The notes below the pieces were generated by a model, which saw only the letters and a program-made list of their open reading frames with translations, searched no databases and was not told where the DNA came from. Below are positions 24,211 through 33,351 of a DNA stretch of 64,000 nucleotides, piece by piece. Source of the stretch: Maccoyibacter intestinihominis (lineage in GTDB: Bacteria; Bacillota; Clostridia; Lachnospirales; Lachnospiraceae); assembly GCF_040096355.1 (NCBI RefSeq), contig NZ_JBBMEX010000008.1:62001-126000 (forward strand), in the 5' to 3' direction. A program made the translations under genes and the position numbers. Position 1 is the first letter of the stretch, and every line of letters begins with the position of its first letter.

Positions 24211-25017
24211 ATGAATTACGGAGCAGAACCGGCAGATCAGGTGGTACGGTACAGTCTGGAAGGGATGGAGTATTCGCTGAAGATCACCGGGAATGTAGCA
24301 AAGCATGTGGCAGTCTTTATTGCTGCCGCCTTGAAGGACCAGAAAAAGACAAGAGGGAAAACAAGACTTACCAGAATGTTAAAGGAACAGCGCCCGATGA
24401 AATTTTTTACCGTTCCGGGTGACCGTTTAAAAGAATTTGCAAAAGAAGCCAAGGCGAGAGGTATCTTATATGTAGTCATCAAAGATAAGGTGAATCCGGA
24501 CCAGACAGAGGTCATGGTATTTGCAGATGATGCAGCGAAGATGAATCGGGTATTAGACCGGATGAATCTGGATTTTGTAAAAGCAGAATCAGGCTCTATG
24601 GTTACGGAAGCAGTGGAAAAAGAGACTGCACCGGAAAAGGCAGAAAACCAGATGGAAAAAGAAACCGGGGAGAATGTACGGACAGAGACCGTTGTCCTGC
24701 CGGAAGGCAAGATAGAATTTGAACTGGACGATGCGGAAGAAATGTTCCAGATCGGGGATGAGGCTTTCCCGGAAGGAAATTTTACACAGGCGCAGGAGGG
24801 GGAAGAAAAGAATCCATCCGAACCTTTCTCGCGCAACAGAAATACTTCTTCCGATCGGGAAATTAGCTGGAAAGAAAAGAATGAAAAACCATCTGTGCGG
24901 AAAGAACTCGGAGATATCCGCAAGGAACAGGAAGAGAAACGTAAGAGGCCGGACAGACGGAAAAATGCCAGAGAGAGCCGGAAGAAACGTAAGAATATGA
25001 AAACGAAAGGCAGGTAA
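24211..25017 (+). CDS. PcfB/DUF3801 family protein
   Basis: 268 residues starting 3 bp after the relaxase stop. The conserved domain spans about residues 15-140 (ITGNVAKHVAVFIAAALKDQ, EQRPMKFFTVPGDRLKEFAKEAKARGILYVVIKDK, VMVFADDAAKMNRVLDRM). In pheromone plasmids PcfB binds the coupling protein and the relaxosome. The C-terminal 120 residues are acidic, then strongly basic (RPDRRKNARESRKKRKNMKTKGR), probably disordered and nucleic-acid binding. Confidence 0.88.
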   Translation: MNYGAEPADQVVRYSLEGMEYSLKITGNVAKHVAVFIAAALKDQKKTRGKTRLTRMLKEQRPMKFFTVPGDRLKEFAKEAKARGILYVVIKDKVNPDQTEVMVFADDAAKMNRVLDRMNLDFVKAESGSMVTEAVEKETAPEKAENQMEKETGENVRTETVVLPEGKIEFELDDAEEMFQIGDEAFPEGNFTQAQEGEEKNPSEPFSRNRNTSSDREISWKEKNEKPSVRKELGDIRKEQEEKRKRPDRRKNARESRKKRKNMKTKGR

Positions 25018-25997
25018 TGTATATGGATTTAACAGATATGATTTCAGGGGGAACGGAAGAACAGCAGGTTCCTGAACAGAAATTGATGAAAGAAGAATAT
25101 GCAGCCAAAAAACAGCAGGAAAGAGAAGAGGTATGGGCTGAAGTAGATTCACAGGCACAGGGAGTTTTTCAGGATGGAGAAAAACTGAAAGGCTTTCTGG
25201 ACTTTATGGCAGAGTGTAATACCCAGAGAACACCGAATCTGCTTTTGATTTACGGACAGCATCCAGATTTTAAGGTGGTAAGGTCTTATGAACGCTGGAG
25301 AGAAGAACACCGTTCGGTCAAAGTCGGGGAACATGGCATTACTTATATGATTTCCACTGAATACGAAAAAGACGGAGAAATGCGGAGAGGGTATACGATT
25401 GGAAAAGGATTTGACATCAGTCAGATGTCTGGAAAGCCATTGGAAGAACGCCCTCAGCGAAGTCTGACAGAACTGATAGGAACTGTCTTAAAAGACCAGT
25501 CGGTACGTGTGCAGATTGAGGATGATCTGCCAGACAAAGTGCAGGCCCAGTACAATCCGAGATACCGTACCATTTATATCCGCAACGGAATGAGTGAAGT
25601 AACGACATTCCATGCACTGAACAGAGAACTGGCGTGTGCAGCACTGGACCAGCATACCGGAACCTACAGCCGACAGAAAGTCAGTGCACAGGCTTATTGT
25701 GCAGCCTATGTGATTGCGAAACGTTATGGTGTGGATGTTACCGGATTCAATCTGGAGTATATTGCACAGAGAAATGAATGTGGAAAGAAAGATCCACAGG
25801 AACTGAGAGACTTTTTAAATGATGTCCGTCAGGCTTCCTATAGTATCCGAAACCATATCGAACGGAATTTTGGTGCAAAGGAACAGGAGTATGTAACCGA
25901 TGAGTTCGCAATCGGAGACCCTGTAAAAACACCGGAAACCAAGGATGAAAAAGCATCTGGAAAAGAGAAAAAAGCAAAGAACCAGCCGGAACGATAA
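25017..25997 (+). CDS. ArdC-like antirestriction / ssDNA-binding protein
   Basis: 326 residues; the ATG at 25017 overlaps the PcfB stop, with a second ATG at 25023 as alternative. The ArdC N-terminal ssDNA-binding domain is seen: LKGFLDFMAECNTQRTPNLLLIYGQHPDFKVVRSYERWREEHRSVKVGEHGITYMI. A zincin-like C-terminal domain follows, but the HExxH motif is replaced (TTFHALNRELACAALDQ), so protease activity is unlikely. It could protect incoming single strands. The end is Lys-rich (KASGKEKKAKNQPER), much like the end of the gene at 20341. Confidence 0.8.
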   Translation: MYMDLTDMISGGTEEQQVPEQKLMKEEYAAKKQQEREEVWAEVDSQAQGVFQDGEKLKGFLDFMAECNTQRTPNLLLIYGQHPDFKVVRSYERWREEHRSVKVGEHGITYMISTEYEKDGEMRRGYTIGKGFDISQMSGKPLEERPQRSLTELIGTVLKDQSVRVQIEDDLPDKVQAQYNPRYRTIYIRNGMSEVTTFHALNRELACAALDQHTGTYSRQKVSAQAYCAAYVIAKRYGVDVTGFNLEYIAQRNECGKKDPQELRDFLNDVRQASYSIRNHIERNFGAKEQEYVTDEFAIGDPVKTPETKDEKASGKEKKAKNQPER

Positions 25998-26079
25998 AAG
26001 TGAAAAAGTTGGACGGTTGGAGTAGCTATTACGGAGGTCTTGTGATATGGTTGGTGTAACAAAAAAGGAGGTCAGCCAG

Positions 26080-26391
26080 ATGACAAAATACTATTTGAAG
26101 ATGGATAACATTATGAAAAATATGTTCGTGGTGGCACTGAATGATGAGCTACAGGCGCAGAGTGAGCAGGATGAATGTTTGGAAGAAACGAAAGCTCTTC
26201 TGAAAAAAGTAAGTGAATACGACCTCGCTCAGAAACGACTGCAGATTACAGCCGGGGAACAAAGGCAGATCCGTAAGGCACTGAACAGACTCAGAAGTAA
26301 ATATCTTGCAGCCGGAAGATACAGTGATGGAATAGATAAAGTTATTATTCAGGTTGCAAAACCGAATACTAGCAGACACATGTTCTGGTAG
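26080..26391 (+). CDS. Small unknown ICE protein, 103 residues
   Basis: The ATG at 26080 follows AAGGAGG by 8 nt; a longer reading from 26047 lacks a site. Mostly helical and charged: MTKYYLKMDNIMKNMFVVAL, then LEETKALLKKVSEYDLAQKRLQITAGEQRQIRKALNRLRSKYLAAGRYSDG. Genes of this kind sit between the ArdC-like and DUF4314 genes in related elements. Function unknown. Confidence 0.65.
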   Translation: MTKYYLKMDNIMKNMFVVALNDELQAQSEQDECLEETKALLKKVSEYDLAQKRLQITAGEQRQIRKALNRLRSKYLAAGRYSDGIDKVIIQVAKPNTSRHMFW

Positions 26392-26407
26392 AGAAAGGAG
26401 TGGTTGA

Positions 26408-26686
26408 TTGGTCATTTATTCAAGAGAAAAAGTGGCAAGATTTAGAGAACAGTATCCGGCAGGAACAAGAATCTGTCTGAATTCGATGGATGGAGAAGCG
26501 GGTATGCCGCAGGGACTGGAAGGAACTGTGCAGTATGTGGATGATGCAGGCCAGCTTGGTGTTAAGTGGGACAACGGCAGAAGTCTCTCACTGATACCGG
26601 GAGTGGATTCCTTTCATAAGAAAGAAGGACAGGGACATCCAGAAGAAAAGCCACGCAAGAAAAGAGAATCTGACTTGCAGAGATAA
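26408..26686 (+). CDS. DUF4314 family protein
   Basis: 92 residues from a TTG at 26408 behind AAAGGAGTGG. The single small domain matches DUF4314: YPAGTRICLNSMDGEAGMPQGLEGTVQYVDDAGQLGVKWDNGRSLSLIPGVDSF, an SH3-like barrel. It ends in a basic tail. It is routinely encoded just before the coupling protein in Tn1549-like elements. Its stop overlaps the apparent start of that gene. Confidence 0.8.
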   Translation: MVIYSREKVARFREQYPAGTRICLNSMDGEAGMPQGLEGTVQYVDDAGQLGVKWDNGRSLSLIPGVDSFHKKEGQGHPEEKPRKKRESDLQR

Positions 26687-28434
26687 GTACAAAAAAGCAG
26701 GACTGGGTTCTGTATCTTGTCTTTCTGCCATTTGTCTGGTGGGCGGCAGCGATTACCGCTTGTGCCATTACACCGGATAAGAATTTTATTCAAATCTTAG
26801 AAACGCTGAGCGAAAAACTCGAACAGCCGTTTTTTATCACGTATACACCGTATACGTTCAAATGTATTCTGATATTCACAGCAGCCTATTTCTTAGGCAT
26901 TGGTATTTATGAATCCCAAAAAAGAAATTATAGAAGAGGCGTGGAACATGGTTCCGCAAAATGGGGCAACGTGTCCGAAATCTGCAGACGTTACTGCGAA
27001 AAGCAGTACACGAATAATCTGCTTCTGACACAGCATTTCCGCATGGGACTGGATGGATATAAGCATAAACGAAATTTAAATGTGCTGGTAGTAGGAGGTT
27101 CCGGGGCAGGAAAGAGCCGGACCTATGCGATTCCGAACATCATGCAGTGCAACTGCTCGATGGTGATCACAGATCCGAAAGCGGAACTTCTGCGCAAAAC
27201 AGGAGGTGTTCTGGAACGGAATGGATATGAAGTCCGGGTTTTTGATTTGATCAATCCGGAGACTTCCTGGTGTTATAATCCGTTTGCGTATGTCCGGGAT
27301 GACAAGGATGTGCTGAAACTAATTAACAACCTGATCCGCAACACGACACCGAAAGGTGCACAAAGCTCGGACCCGTTCTGGGAAAAGTCAGAGACTGCAC
27401 TTTTACAGGCACTTATGCTGTATTTACTGCATGAAGCTCCACCGGAAGAACAGAACTTCCCGATGATTATGGAAATGCTTGGAAGCGCACAGGTCAAAGA
27501 AGATGATGAGGATTACCAGTCACCATTGGACATTTTGTTTGAAAGACTGGAAATGCGGGACCCAGAGAGTATTGCGGTCAAGCAGTATGCCATTTATAAG
27601 CAGGCGGCCGGAAAGACCGCAAAGTCTATTTTGATATCGGTTGGTGTCCGTCTGGCAGCGTTCAATCTGAAACAAATCGCCAACCTGACCTGTACGGACG
27701 AACTGGACTTATACAGTATTGGGGAGAAAAAAGTAGCACTGTTTTGCTGTATTCCGGATGCAGACACCAGCATGAATTATCTGGTCGGCATGATTTACAG
27801 TAATCTGTTTCAGACACTGTATTATGTGGCAGATCGGAAGTACGGAGGAAGGCTTCCGATTCCGGTACACTGCATTATGGATGAATGGCCAAACGTAGCC
27901 TTGCCGGATGATTTTGACAAGATTCTGGCAACCATGCGTTCCAGAGGGATTTCCTGCAGTATCATCATCCAGAACATTGCACAGATGAAAGCCTTATTTA
28001 AAGACTCGTATGAGAGTCTGATCGGCAACTGCGATGAATTTTTATATCTGGGTGGAAATGAAAAAGAAGGACATAAGTATGTCTCGGAATTATTGGGAAA
28101 AGAGACATTGGATACCAATACCTACGGACAGACAAAAGGGCGTAGCGGCAGCTATTCGGTGAATTATCAGCAGACAGGAAGGGAACTTTTAACACCGGAT
28201 GAAATACGGCTTTTAGATAACCGCAAAGCGATTTTGTTTATTCGTGGGGAGCGTCCGATCATGGACGATAAATATGATTTAAAAAAGCATGTGAATTTCA
28301 GATACACAGAGGACGGTGGTGCATCGCCTTATGATTATGCGAAAACACCACTGGCTCACGACGACCTAAAGATTGACATTAACAGATTAGACGATTACGA
28401 ACTGCTGTCTACCGAGGACATCCTTGGTGAATAG
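26683..28434 (+). CDS. VirD4/TcpA-type coupling protein
   Basis: About 583 residues if read from 26683. Walker A is VVGGSGAGKSRTYAIPN and Walker B HCIMDEWPNVALPD; both are typical of type IV coupling ATPases that deliver the relaxosome to the channel. The only usual start codon (GTG 26941) would drop both N-terminal membrane helices (VLYLVFLPFVWWAAAITACAI and FKCILIFTAAYFLGIGIY), which are open in frame upstream back to a TGA at 26671. The frame begins ATA-AGT-ACA-AAA at 26683, overlapping the DUF4314 stop as ATAA, so an ATA start or a mutated ATG is likely. Confidence 0.85.
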   Translation: MSTKKQDWVLYLVFLPFVWWAAAITACAITPDKNFIQILETLSEKLEQPFFITYTPYTFKCILIFTAAYFLGIGIYESQKRNYRRGVEHGSAKWGNVSEICRRYCEKQYTNNLLLTQHFRMGLDGYKHKRNLNVLVVGGSGAGKSRTYAIPNIMQCNCSMVITDPKAELLRKTGGVLERNGYEVRVFDLINPETSWCYNPFAYVRDDKDVLKLINNLIRNTTPKGAQSSDPFWEKSETALLQALMLYLLHEAPPEEQNFPMIMEMLGSAQVKEDDEDYQSPLDILFERLEMRDPESIAVKQYAIYKQAAGKTAKSILISVGVRLAAFNLKQIANLTCTDELDLYSIGEKKVALFCCIPDADTSMNYLVGMIYSNLFQTLYYVADRKYGGRLPIPVHCIMDEWPNVALPDDFDKILATMRSRGISCSIIIQNIAQMKALFKDSYESLIGNCDEFLYLGGNEKEGHKYVSELLGKETLDTNTYGQTKGRSGSYSVNYQQTGRELLTPDEIRLLDNRKAILFIRGERPIMDDKYDLKKHVNFRYTEDGGASPYDYAKTPLAHDDLKIDINRLDDYELLSTEDILGE

Positions 28435-28464
28435 CAGTTTTTTGATGGATTGGAGTGATGTGTA

Positions 28465-28839
28465 TTGAAGAAACTTCTCACAGGAGAAAAAAATAGAACA
28501 AAAAAGAATACAACTGAAAAAATGATAACCCCGATGCCGATGGGGAGAAAACAGAAAAAGTGGATGAGCCTTTATATGGCACTGGTACTGACCGTAACGG
28601 TTGGAGCAACGACCGCATTCGCAGCCGGAGATCCGTTGTCCGTTATCAATAACCTGTCTACCTTTATTTTTTCTCTGATTCGTGCGATCGGTTTGATTTT
28701 GCTTGGATTTGGTGTTGTGCAGGTTGGTCTGTCTTTAAAAAGCCATGATCCAAGCCAGAGGGCAAATGGATTTCTGACACTGGCCGGAGGGGTAATTATT
28801 ACGTTCGCCAAAGAAATCCTCGATTTGATTATGGCGTAA
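28465..28839 (+). CDS. Maff2 family / VirB2-like small membrane protein
   Basis: 124 residues from a TTG; GGAGTGATG is upstream. The last 75 residues hold a cleavable-looking hydrophobic segment (MALVLTVTVGATTAFAAGD) and a second helix pair (FIFSLIRAIGLILLGFGVVQVGLSL ... LTLAGGVIITFAKEILDLIMA). That matches Maff2 proteins, which are placed like VirB2/TrbC pilins in these elements. A small hairpin (28870-28894) separates it from the next gene. Confidence 0.8.
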   Translation: MKKLLTGEKNRTKKNTTEKMITPMPMGRKQKKWMSLYMALVLTVTVGATTAFAAGDPLSVINNLSTFIFSLIRAIGLILLGFGVVQVGLSLKSHDPSQRANGFLTLAGGVIITFAKEILDLIMA

Positions 28840-28926
28840 GCCTCTTTGAAAAAATATATCAGGAAACAGCAGGAGTGCCGGAAGGTACTCCTGTATTCAA
28901 AAATATGTTTAAGGAGGTGAGAGTTT

Positions 28927-29769
28927 TTGAGTGATAACTGGATTGTACAGAATCTAAACTCAGCACTATCCACATGGAGTGAAAAGATGGCAGAACTGTG
29001 GACTCTGCTGACCGAAAATCCGGCAACTTTTAAGGGCGGCGGCATCTGGCGGATTATGGTAAATATTAATGATGCACTGACAGCCATTGCTTATGGATTA
29101 CTGGTATTATTTTTCGCAGCCGGAATCATTAAAACGTGTGGCAGTTTTACAGATCTGAAAAAGCCGGAACATGTGCTAAAAGCATTTATCCGGTTTGCAC
29201 TTGCTCAGGGAGCAATTACATACGGGATGGAACTTATGCAGGCACTGTTTTCCATTGTGCAGGGAATCGTGACAACCGTAATGAGTGGCTCCAGTATGGC
29301 AGGAAGCGTGACGGAACTGCCAACGGAGATTGTAGATAAGATTGAGAGCGTGGGAATGCTGGAATCCATTCCGTTGTGGATTGTTACACTGCTTGGCAGT
29401 CTGCTGATCACTGTATTGTCATTTGTAATGATCCTGACAGTGTATGGCAGAATGTTCAAAATCTATATGTATACGGCAATCGCCCCGATTCCGATTTCCT
29501 CATTTGCAGGAGAACCCACGCAGTCCATTGGAAAGAACTTTATCCGTTCTTATGTAGGCGTATGTCTGGAAGGGGCAATTATTGCACTGGCATGTATTAT
29601 CTTTTCTGCTTATGCAGCAAGCCCTCCGGCTGTCGGAGATACGGAGTTGAGTGCAGTTACAATCGTGTGGAACTATGTCGGAGAACTGGTATTTAATTTA
29701 CTGGTGCTGGTTGGAGCAATTAAGGCATCTGACCGTATTGTCAGAGAAATGATGGGACTTGGAGGTTAA
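28927..29769 (+). CDS. TrbL/VirB6-like conjugation membrane protein
   Basis: 280 residues from a TTG with a strong AAGGAGGTGA site. Five or six membrane helices are visible, among them LTAIAYGLLVLFFAAGIIKTC, WIVTLLGSLLITVLSFVMILTVYG and LEGAIIALACIIFSAYAA. A central soluble loop contains GSSMAGSVTELPTEIVDKIE. In Tn1549-type elements this is the inner-membrane channel component encoded between Maff2 and PrgI. Its last bases form the ribosome site of the next gene. Confidence 0.82.
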   Translation: MSDNWIVQNLNSALSTWSEKMAELWTLLTENPATFKGGGIWRIMVNINDALTAIAYGLLVLFFAAGIIKTCGSFTDLKKPEHVLKAFIRFALAQGAITYGMELMQALFSIVQGIVTTVMSGSSMAGSVTELPTEIVDKIESVGMLESIPLWIVTLLGSLLITVLSFVMILTVYGRMFKIYMYTAIAPIPISSFAGEPTQSIGKNFIRSYVGVCLEGAIIALACIIFSAYAASPPAVGDTELSAVTIVWNYVGELVFNLLVLVGAIKASDRIVREMMGLGG

Positions 29770-29773
29770 AAAT

Positions 29774-30205
29774 ATGGATATAAAGAAAACATTAAGATAT
29801 AACTGGGAATTTGGACGTGAGACAGTAGCAATACGAGTGAGCTCTTATCGGAACAATGGAAATTTATATGTAGGACTCTGCCATAAGGAAGGGAGAGAAT
29901 GGGAAGATTTTGGAGATGTAACCATTAATCTGCCCTATCAGTTTTTAGAGCCAAATGAGGCTTTTATAACAGGAGATTTTACCAAGGATATGCTTCATTT
30001 TATCAAGGAACATAAACTTGGAAAAGTGTTGAATGAAACAGGAAGATCAGGATATGCAACCTATCAGAAGGTAGCGTTTGATCTAGCAAGACTTGCGGAA
30101 TTTGATCCGGAAGGCGTTGCAGAACATTGTAGATTTGCCGGGATAGAAGTACCAAAAGAAAAACCACAGAAAACGAAGAAACAAAACAGGGGAGAGGAAC
30201 GATAA
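29774..30205 (+). CDS. DUF4313 family protein
   Basis: 143 residues from the ATG at 29774 (TTGGAGG 9 nt upstream, inside the preceding gene's end). It reads MDIKKTLRYNWEFGRETVAIRVSSYRNNGNLYVGL, then EDFGDVTINLPYQFLEPNEAFI and LARLAEFDPEG, as in DUF4313 proteins of conjugative elements. Soluble, beta-rich N-terminal half, Lys-rich tail. Its role in transfer is not known. Confidence 0.75.
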   Translation: MDIKKTLRYNWEFGRETVAIRVSSYRNNGNLYVGLCHKEGREWEDFGDVTINLPYQFLEPNEAFITGDFTKDMLHFIKEHKLGKVLNETGRSGYATYQKVAFDLARLAEFDPEGVAEHCRFAGIEVPKEKPQKTKKQNRGEER

Positions 30206-30208
30206 TTT

Positions 30209-30649
30209 ATGGAAGTAAAGATGAACAAAGAAATCAGGGACTATCAGGAATCCATGTTTATGGGACTGGACCTGAGACAATGTGTGTGTTCTGTTCTTGC
30301 GATTCTTACAGCAGTCGGAATTTACTTTGGAATGCGTGATATTACCGGACAGGAAATAACCGGATGGCTGTGTGTGCTTGGTGCTGCTCCATTTGCTGCC
30401 TGTGGCTTTTTCAAATATCATGGTATGACAGCCGAACAGTTTTTATGGGCAGTGATCAAATCCGAATTGCTGTATCCGAAGAAACTGGTGTTTCAGTCGG
30501 AAGATATCTACTACTCCTGCATGCAGGAGACCATCTCGCTGGGAGAAAAGAATCAAAAGGATGGAGCAGAAATCATAAAAGAGCGGGAGCAAAAAGCAGA
30601 AGCAAAACAGAGAAAGAAACGCAAGGGAAGGAGTGATGCCTTTGATTAA
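30209..30649 (+). CDS. prgI: PrgI family (VirB3-like) conjugation protein
   Basis: 146 residues. Two membrane helices follow the conserved start (EVKMNKEIRDYQESMFMGLDLRQCVCSVLAILTAVGIYFGM and EITGWLCVLGAAPFAACGFF), then YHGMTAEQFLWAVIKSELLYPKKLVF, the PrgI signature region. The basic C-terminal tail faces the cytoplasm. PrgI stands in for VirB3 and docks VirB4 in Gram-positive channels. The VirB4 gene starts inside its 3' end. Confidence 0.88.
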   Translation: MEVKMNKEIRDYQESMFMGLDLRQCVCSVLAILTAVGIYFGMRDITGQEITGWLCVLGAAPFAACGFFKYHGMTAEQFLWAVIKSELLYPKKLVFQSEDIYYSCMQETISLGEKNQKDGAEIIKEREQKAEAKQRKKRKGRSDAFD

Positions 30650-32972
30650 AACCTTAAGTCAGGCACTTCGGATGGATAAGGAACGCTTCAAAGTTCCGAA
30701 ATCCGTCCAACAGGCAATTCCCATCCAGCGAATCTGGCCGGATGGAATTTTTCAACAGGGAACGAAATTCTCAAAAACATATCGTTTTACAGATATCAAC
30801 TATTATATTGCGAGTAAGGACAATAAGACAGAAATGTTTCTGGATTATTCTGAACTCTTAAATTCACTGGATTCCGGCATTTCTGCCAAAATTACCATCA
30901 ATAACCGGAGAATCAATAAAGAAGAATTCGAAAAGTCTATTCTGCTTCCAATGAAGGAAGATGGACTGGACCACTATCGGGAAGAATACAACGAAATGCT
31001 CCTGTCTAAGATTACAGGAACAAACAACAGCATCTATCAGGAACGGTATCTGACCGTCAGTGTACATAAAAGATCGATTGATGATGCAAGAACCTATTTT
31101 GCACGTATCGGAACAGACATCGTAACACATCTGGCAAAGTTATCGTCCACAGCAGAAGGACTGGACGCAGAGAGCCGGCTCCAGATTTTCAGGGATTTCT
31201 TCAAGGGAGATGTCCCACAGGCATTCCCATTTGATCTGAAACAATTTGCCAAGAAGGGAACAAGTTTCAAGGACTGGATGTGTCCGGATTCTATGGAATT
31301 TGAACGTGACCATTTTAAAATCGGTGACAGGTACGGAAGAGTCCTGTATATGCAGGATTATGCAAGTTATGTTAAAGATGACATGATTTCAGAACTGTGT
31401 GACTTCAGCCGGAATCTGATGTTGTCGATTGATATCCTGCCAGTCCCTACGGATGAAGCGGTAAGGGAAATCCAGAACCGACTGCTTGGTGTGGAAACTA
31501 ACGTGACCAACTGGCAGAGAAGGCAGAACGCTAATAATAACTTCTCGGCAATCGTACCATACGATATGGAACTTCAGAGAAAAGAAACCAAGGAAATGCT
31601 CGATGATCTGACAACCAGAGACCAGCGTATGATGTTCGGGATTTTGACAATGGTACATCTGGCAGACAGCAAAAAGCAACTGGATTCCGATACGGAACTG
31701 ATTCTGTCAATCGCAAGAAAGCATCTGTGTCAGATGGCAACATTAAAGTGGCAGCAAGTGGACGGACTCAATACAGTGCTTCCTTATGGACTGCGAAAGA
31801 TCAATGCCCTGCGTACACTGACAACGGAATCAACGGCTGTTTTAATCCCGTTCCATACACAGGAAATCCTGCAGCCGGGAGGTATCTATTATGGGCAGAA
31901 TGCAGTCAGCAAGAACCTTCTGGTAGCCGACCGGAAGAAACTGATGAATGGAAACAGTTTCCGGTTGGGTGTCAGTGGATCAGGAAAGAGCTTTTCAGCA
32001 AAAGAAGAGATTGTGCATCTGGCATTGAGTACCGATGACGATATCCTGATTCTTGATCCGGAGTCCGAATTCACAAAATTAGTAGAGGCCTTGGGTGGAC
32101 AGGTTGTAAAAGTATCTGCGACATCAGACAATCACTTGAATGCAATGGATATGGACGCAGCCTACGGAAATGAAAAGAATCCACTGATTGAAAAATCGGA
32201 GTTTATTCTGTCTGTATTTGAACAGTTGGTTGGAGCAGGAAACCTGTCGGCAAAAGAAAAGTCGATTCTGGACCGCTGTGCTGCAGATGTGTACCGGGAT
32301 TATATCCGAAGTGGTTATACCGGAGAAGTTCCGACATTGAAAGATATGTACCGACAGCTGATGTTACAGCCGGAAGAAGAGGCAAGAGGACTGGCATTAT
32401 CATCCGAACTTTTTATCAATGGAAGCCTGAACACCTTTGCACAGCCGACCAATGTGAATAAGAAGAACAGGATCATGGATTATGACATCCGGGAACTGGG
32501 GGAACAGCTTATGCCTCTTGGAATGCTGGTTACCTTAGACAGTATTTTCAACAGGGTAATTCAGAACTGGAAAGAAGGAAAAACGACATGGATATTTGCC
32601 GATGAGTTCTATCTGTTATTCCGCTATGAATACAGTGCAAATTTCTTCTACCGACTGTACAAGAGAATCAGAAAATACAATGGATTCGTGACAGGTTTAA
32701 CCCAAAATGTTGAGGAACTTCTGAAATCGGACACTGCAAGACTGATGTTGGCAAACAGTGAGTTTTTGATTCTTTTGAATCAGGCAAGTACAGACAGGGA
32801 AGAACTGGCAGCTCTTTTGAATATTTCCGAAAACCAACTGTCCTATATTACAAATGTATCGGTCGGCAGTGGTCTGATCCGTTGCTCTGGGAATATCGTA
32901 CCATTTGAGAATACATTCCCAAAGAATACAGACCTTTATAAACTAATGACAACAAAACCGGGAGAATCATAA
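30642..32972 (+). CDS. VirB4-like conjugation ATPase
   Basis: 776 residues from the TTG at 30642, which is correctly spaced from GGAAGGAG; ATG 30636 and GTG 30633 are closer than usual. The N-terminal half is the CagE/TrbE/VirB domain. Walker A is FRLGVSGSGKSFSAKEEIV (about residue 445) and Walker B TTWIFADEFYLLF, followed by FVTGLTQNVEELLKSDTARLMLANSEF. It powers assembly of the mating channel. The overlap with prgI and with the following gene (TAATG) shows a tightly packed operon. Confidence 0.92.
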   Translation: MIKTLSQALRMDKERFKVPKSVQQAIPIQRIWPDGIFQQGTKFSKTYRFTDINYYIASKDNKTEMFLDYSELLNSLDSGISAKITINNRRINKEEFEKSILLPMKEDGLDHYREEYNEMLLSKITGTNNSIYQERYLTVSVHKRSIDDARTYFARIGTDIVTHLAKLSSTAEGLDAESRLQIFRDFFKGDVPQAFPFDLKQFAKKGTSFKDWMCPDSMEFERDHFKIGDRYGRVLYMQDYASYVKDDMISELCDFSRNLMLSIDILPVPTDEAVREIQNRLLGVETNVTNWQRRQNANNNFSAIVPYDMELQRKETKEMLDDLTTRDQRMMFGILTMVHLADSKKQLDSDTELILSIARKHLCQMATLKWQQVDGLNTVLPYGLRKINALRTLTTESTAVLIPFHTQEILQPGGIYYGQNAVSKNLLVADRKKLMNGNSFRLGVSGSGKSFSAKEEIVHLALSTDDDILILDPESEFTKLVEALGGQVVKVSATSDNHLNAMDMDAAYGNEKNPLIEKSEFILSVFEQLVGAGNLSAKEKSILDRCAADVYRDYIRSGYTGEVPTLKDMYRQLMLQPEEEARGLALSSELFINGSLNTFAQPTNVNKKNRIMDYDIRELGEQLMPLGMLVTLDSIFNRVIQNWKEGKTTWIFADEFYLLFRYEYSANFFYRLYKRIRKYNGFVTGLTQNVEELLKSDTARLMLANSEFLILLNQASTDREELAALLNISENQLSYITNVSVGSGLIRCSGNIVPFENTFPKNTDLYKLMTTKPGES

Positions 32973-33322
32973 TGAAGAAAAAAGAAGAAGTAACGATAAC
33001 TTTTTATGCTGCAGAGTGCGGTGAGTTCCATGATTTAGGAGAATATACAAAATGCAGAACGCTGGAAGAGGCATATAAAAAGTACCAGAAGTATTGTAGA
33101 ACATCTGCCAATATGTGTCCTGCTATTGAGTTTTCTATCCATGATCCAGAATCAATTTATTCAGACATGGAATATCCATTACCGTTGTCATCAAAAGACA
33201 GGGGGGATTTGGAACTTGTGCCATATTACAACGAGCATCCACTGGTAAATGAAGCAATCAGACAGTTGGAGCAGTTGCAGAAACAGCAGGAAAAAAAGAA
33301 ACATCGGGATGTTGCCCGATGA
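32972..33322 (+). CDS. Small LPD/YodL-like accessory protein
   Basis: 116 residues, ATG overlapping the VirB4 stop. The core FYAAECGEFHDLGEYTKCRTLEEAYKKYQKYC resembles the YodL or large-polyvalent-protein-associated domains found as free proteins in Firmicute elements. The C-terminal part has EHPLVNEAIRQLEQLQKQQEKKKHRD, a charged helix. These domains are linked to antirestriction polyproteins, but no function can be shown here. Confidence 0.6.
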   Translation: MKKKEEVTITFYAAECGEFHDLGEYTKCRTLEEAYKKYQKYCRTSANMCPAIEFSIHDPESIYSDMEYPLPLSSKDRGDLELVPYYNEHPLVNEAIRQLEQLQKQQEKKKHRDVAR

Positions 33323-33351
33323 GATAAGAGATACGGAAAGAGGGTGACCGG

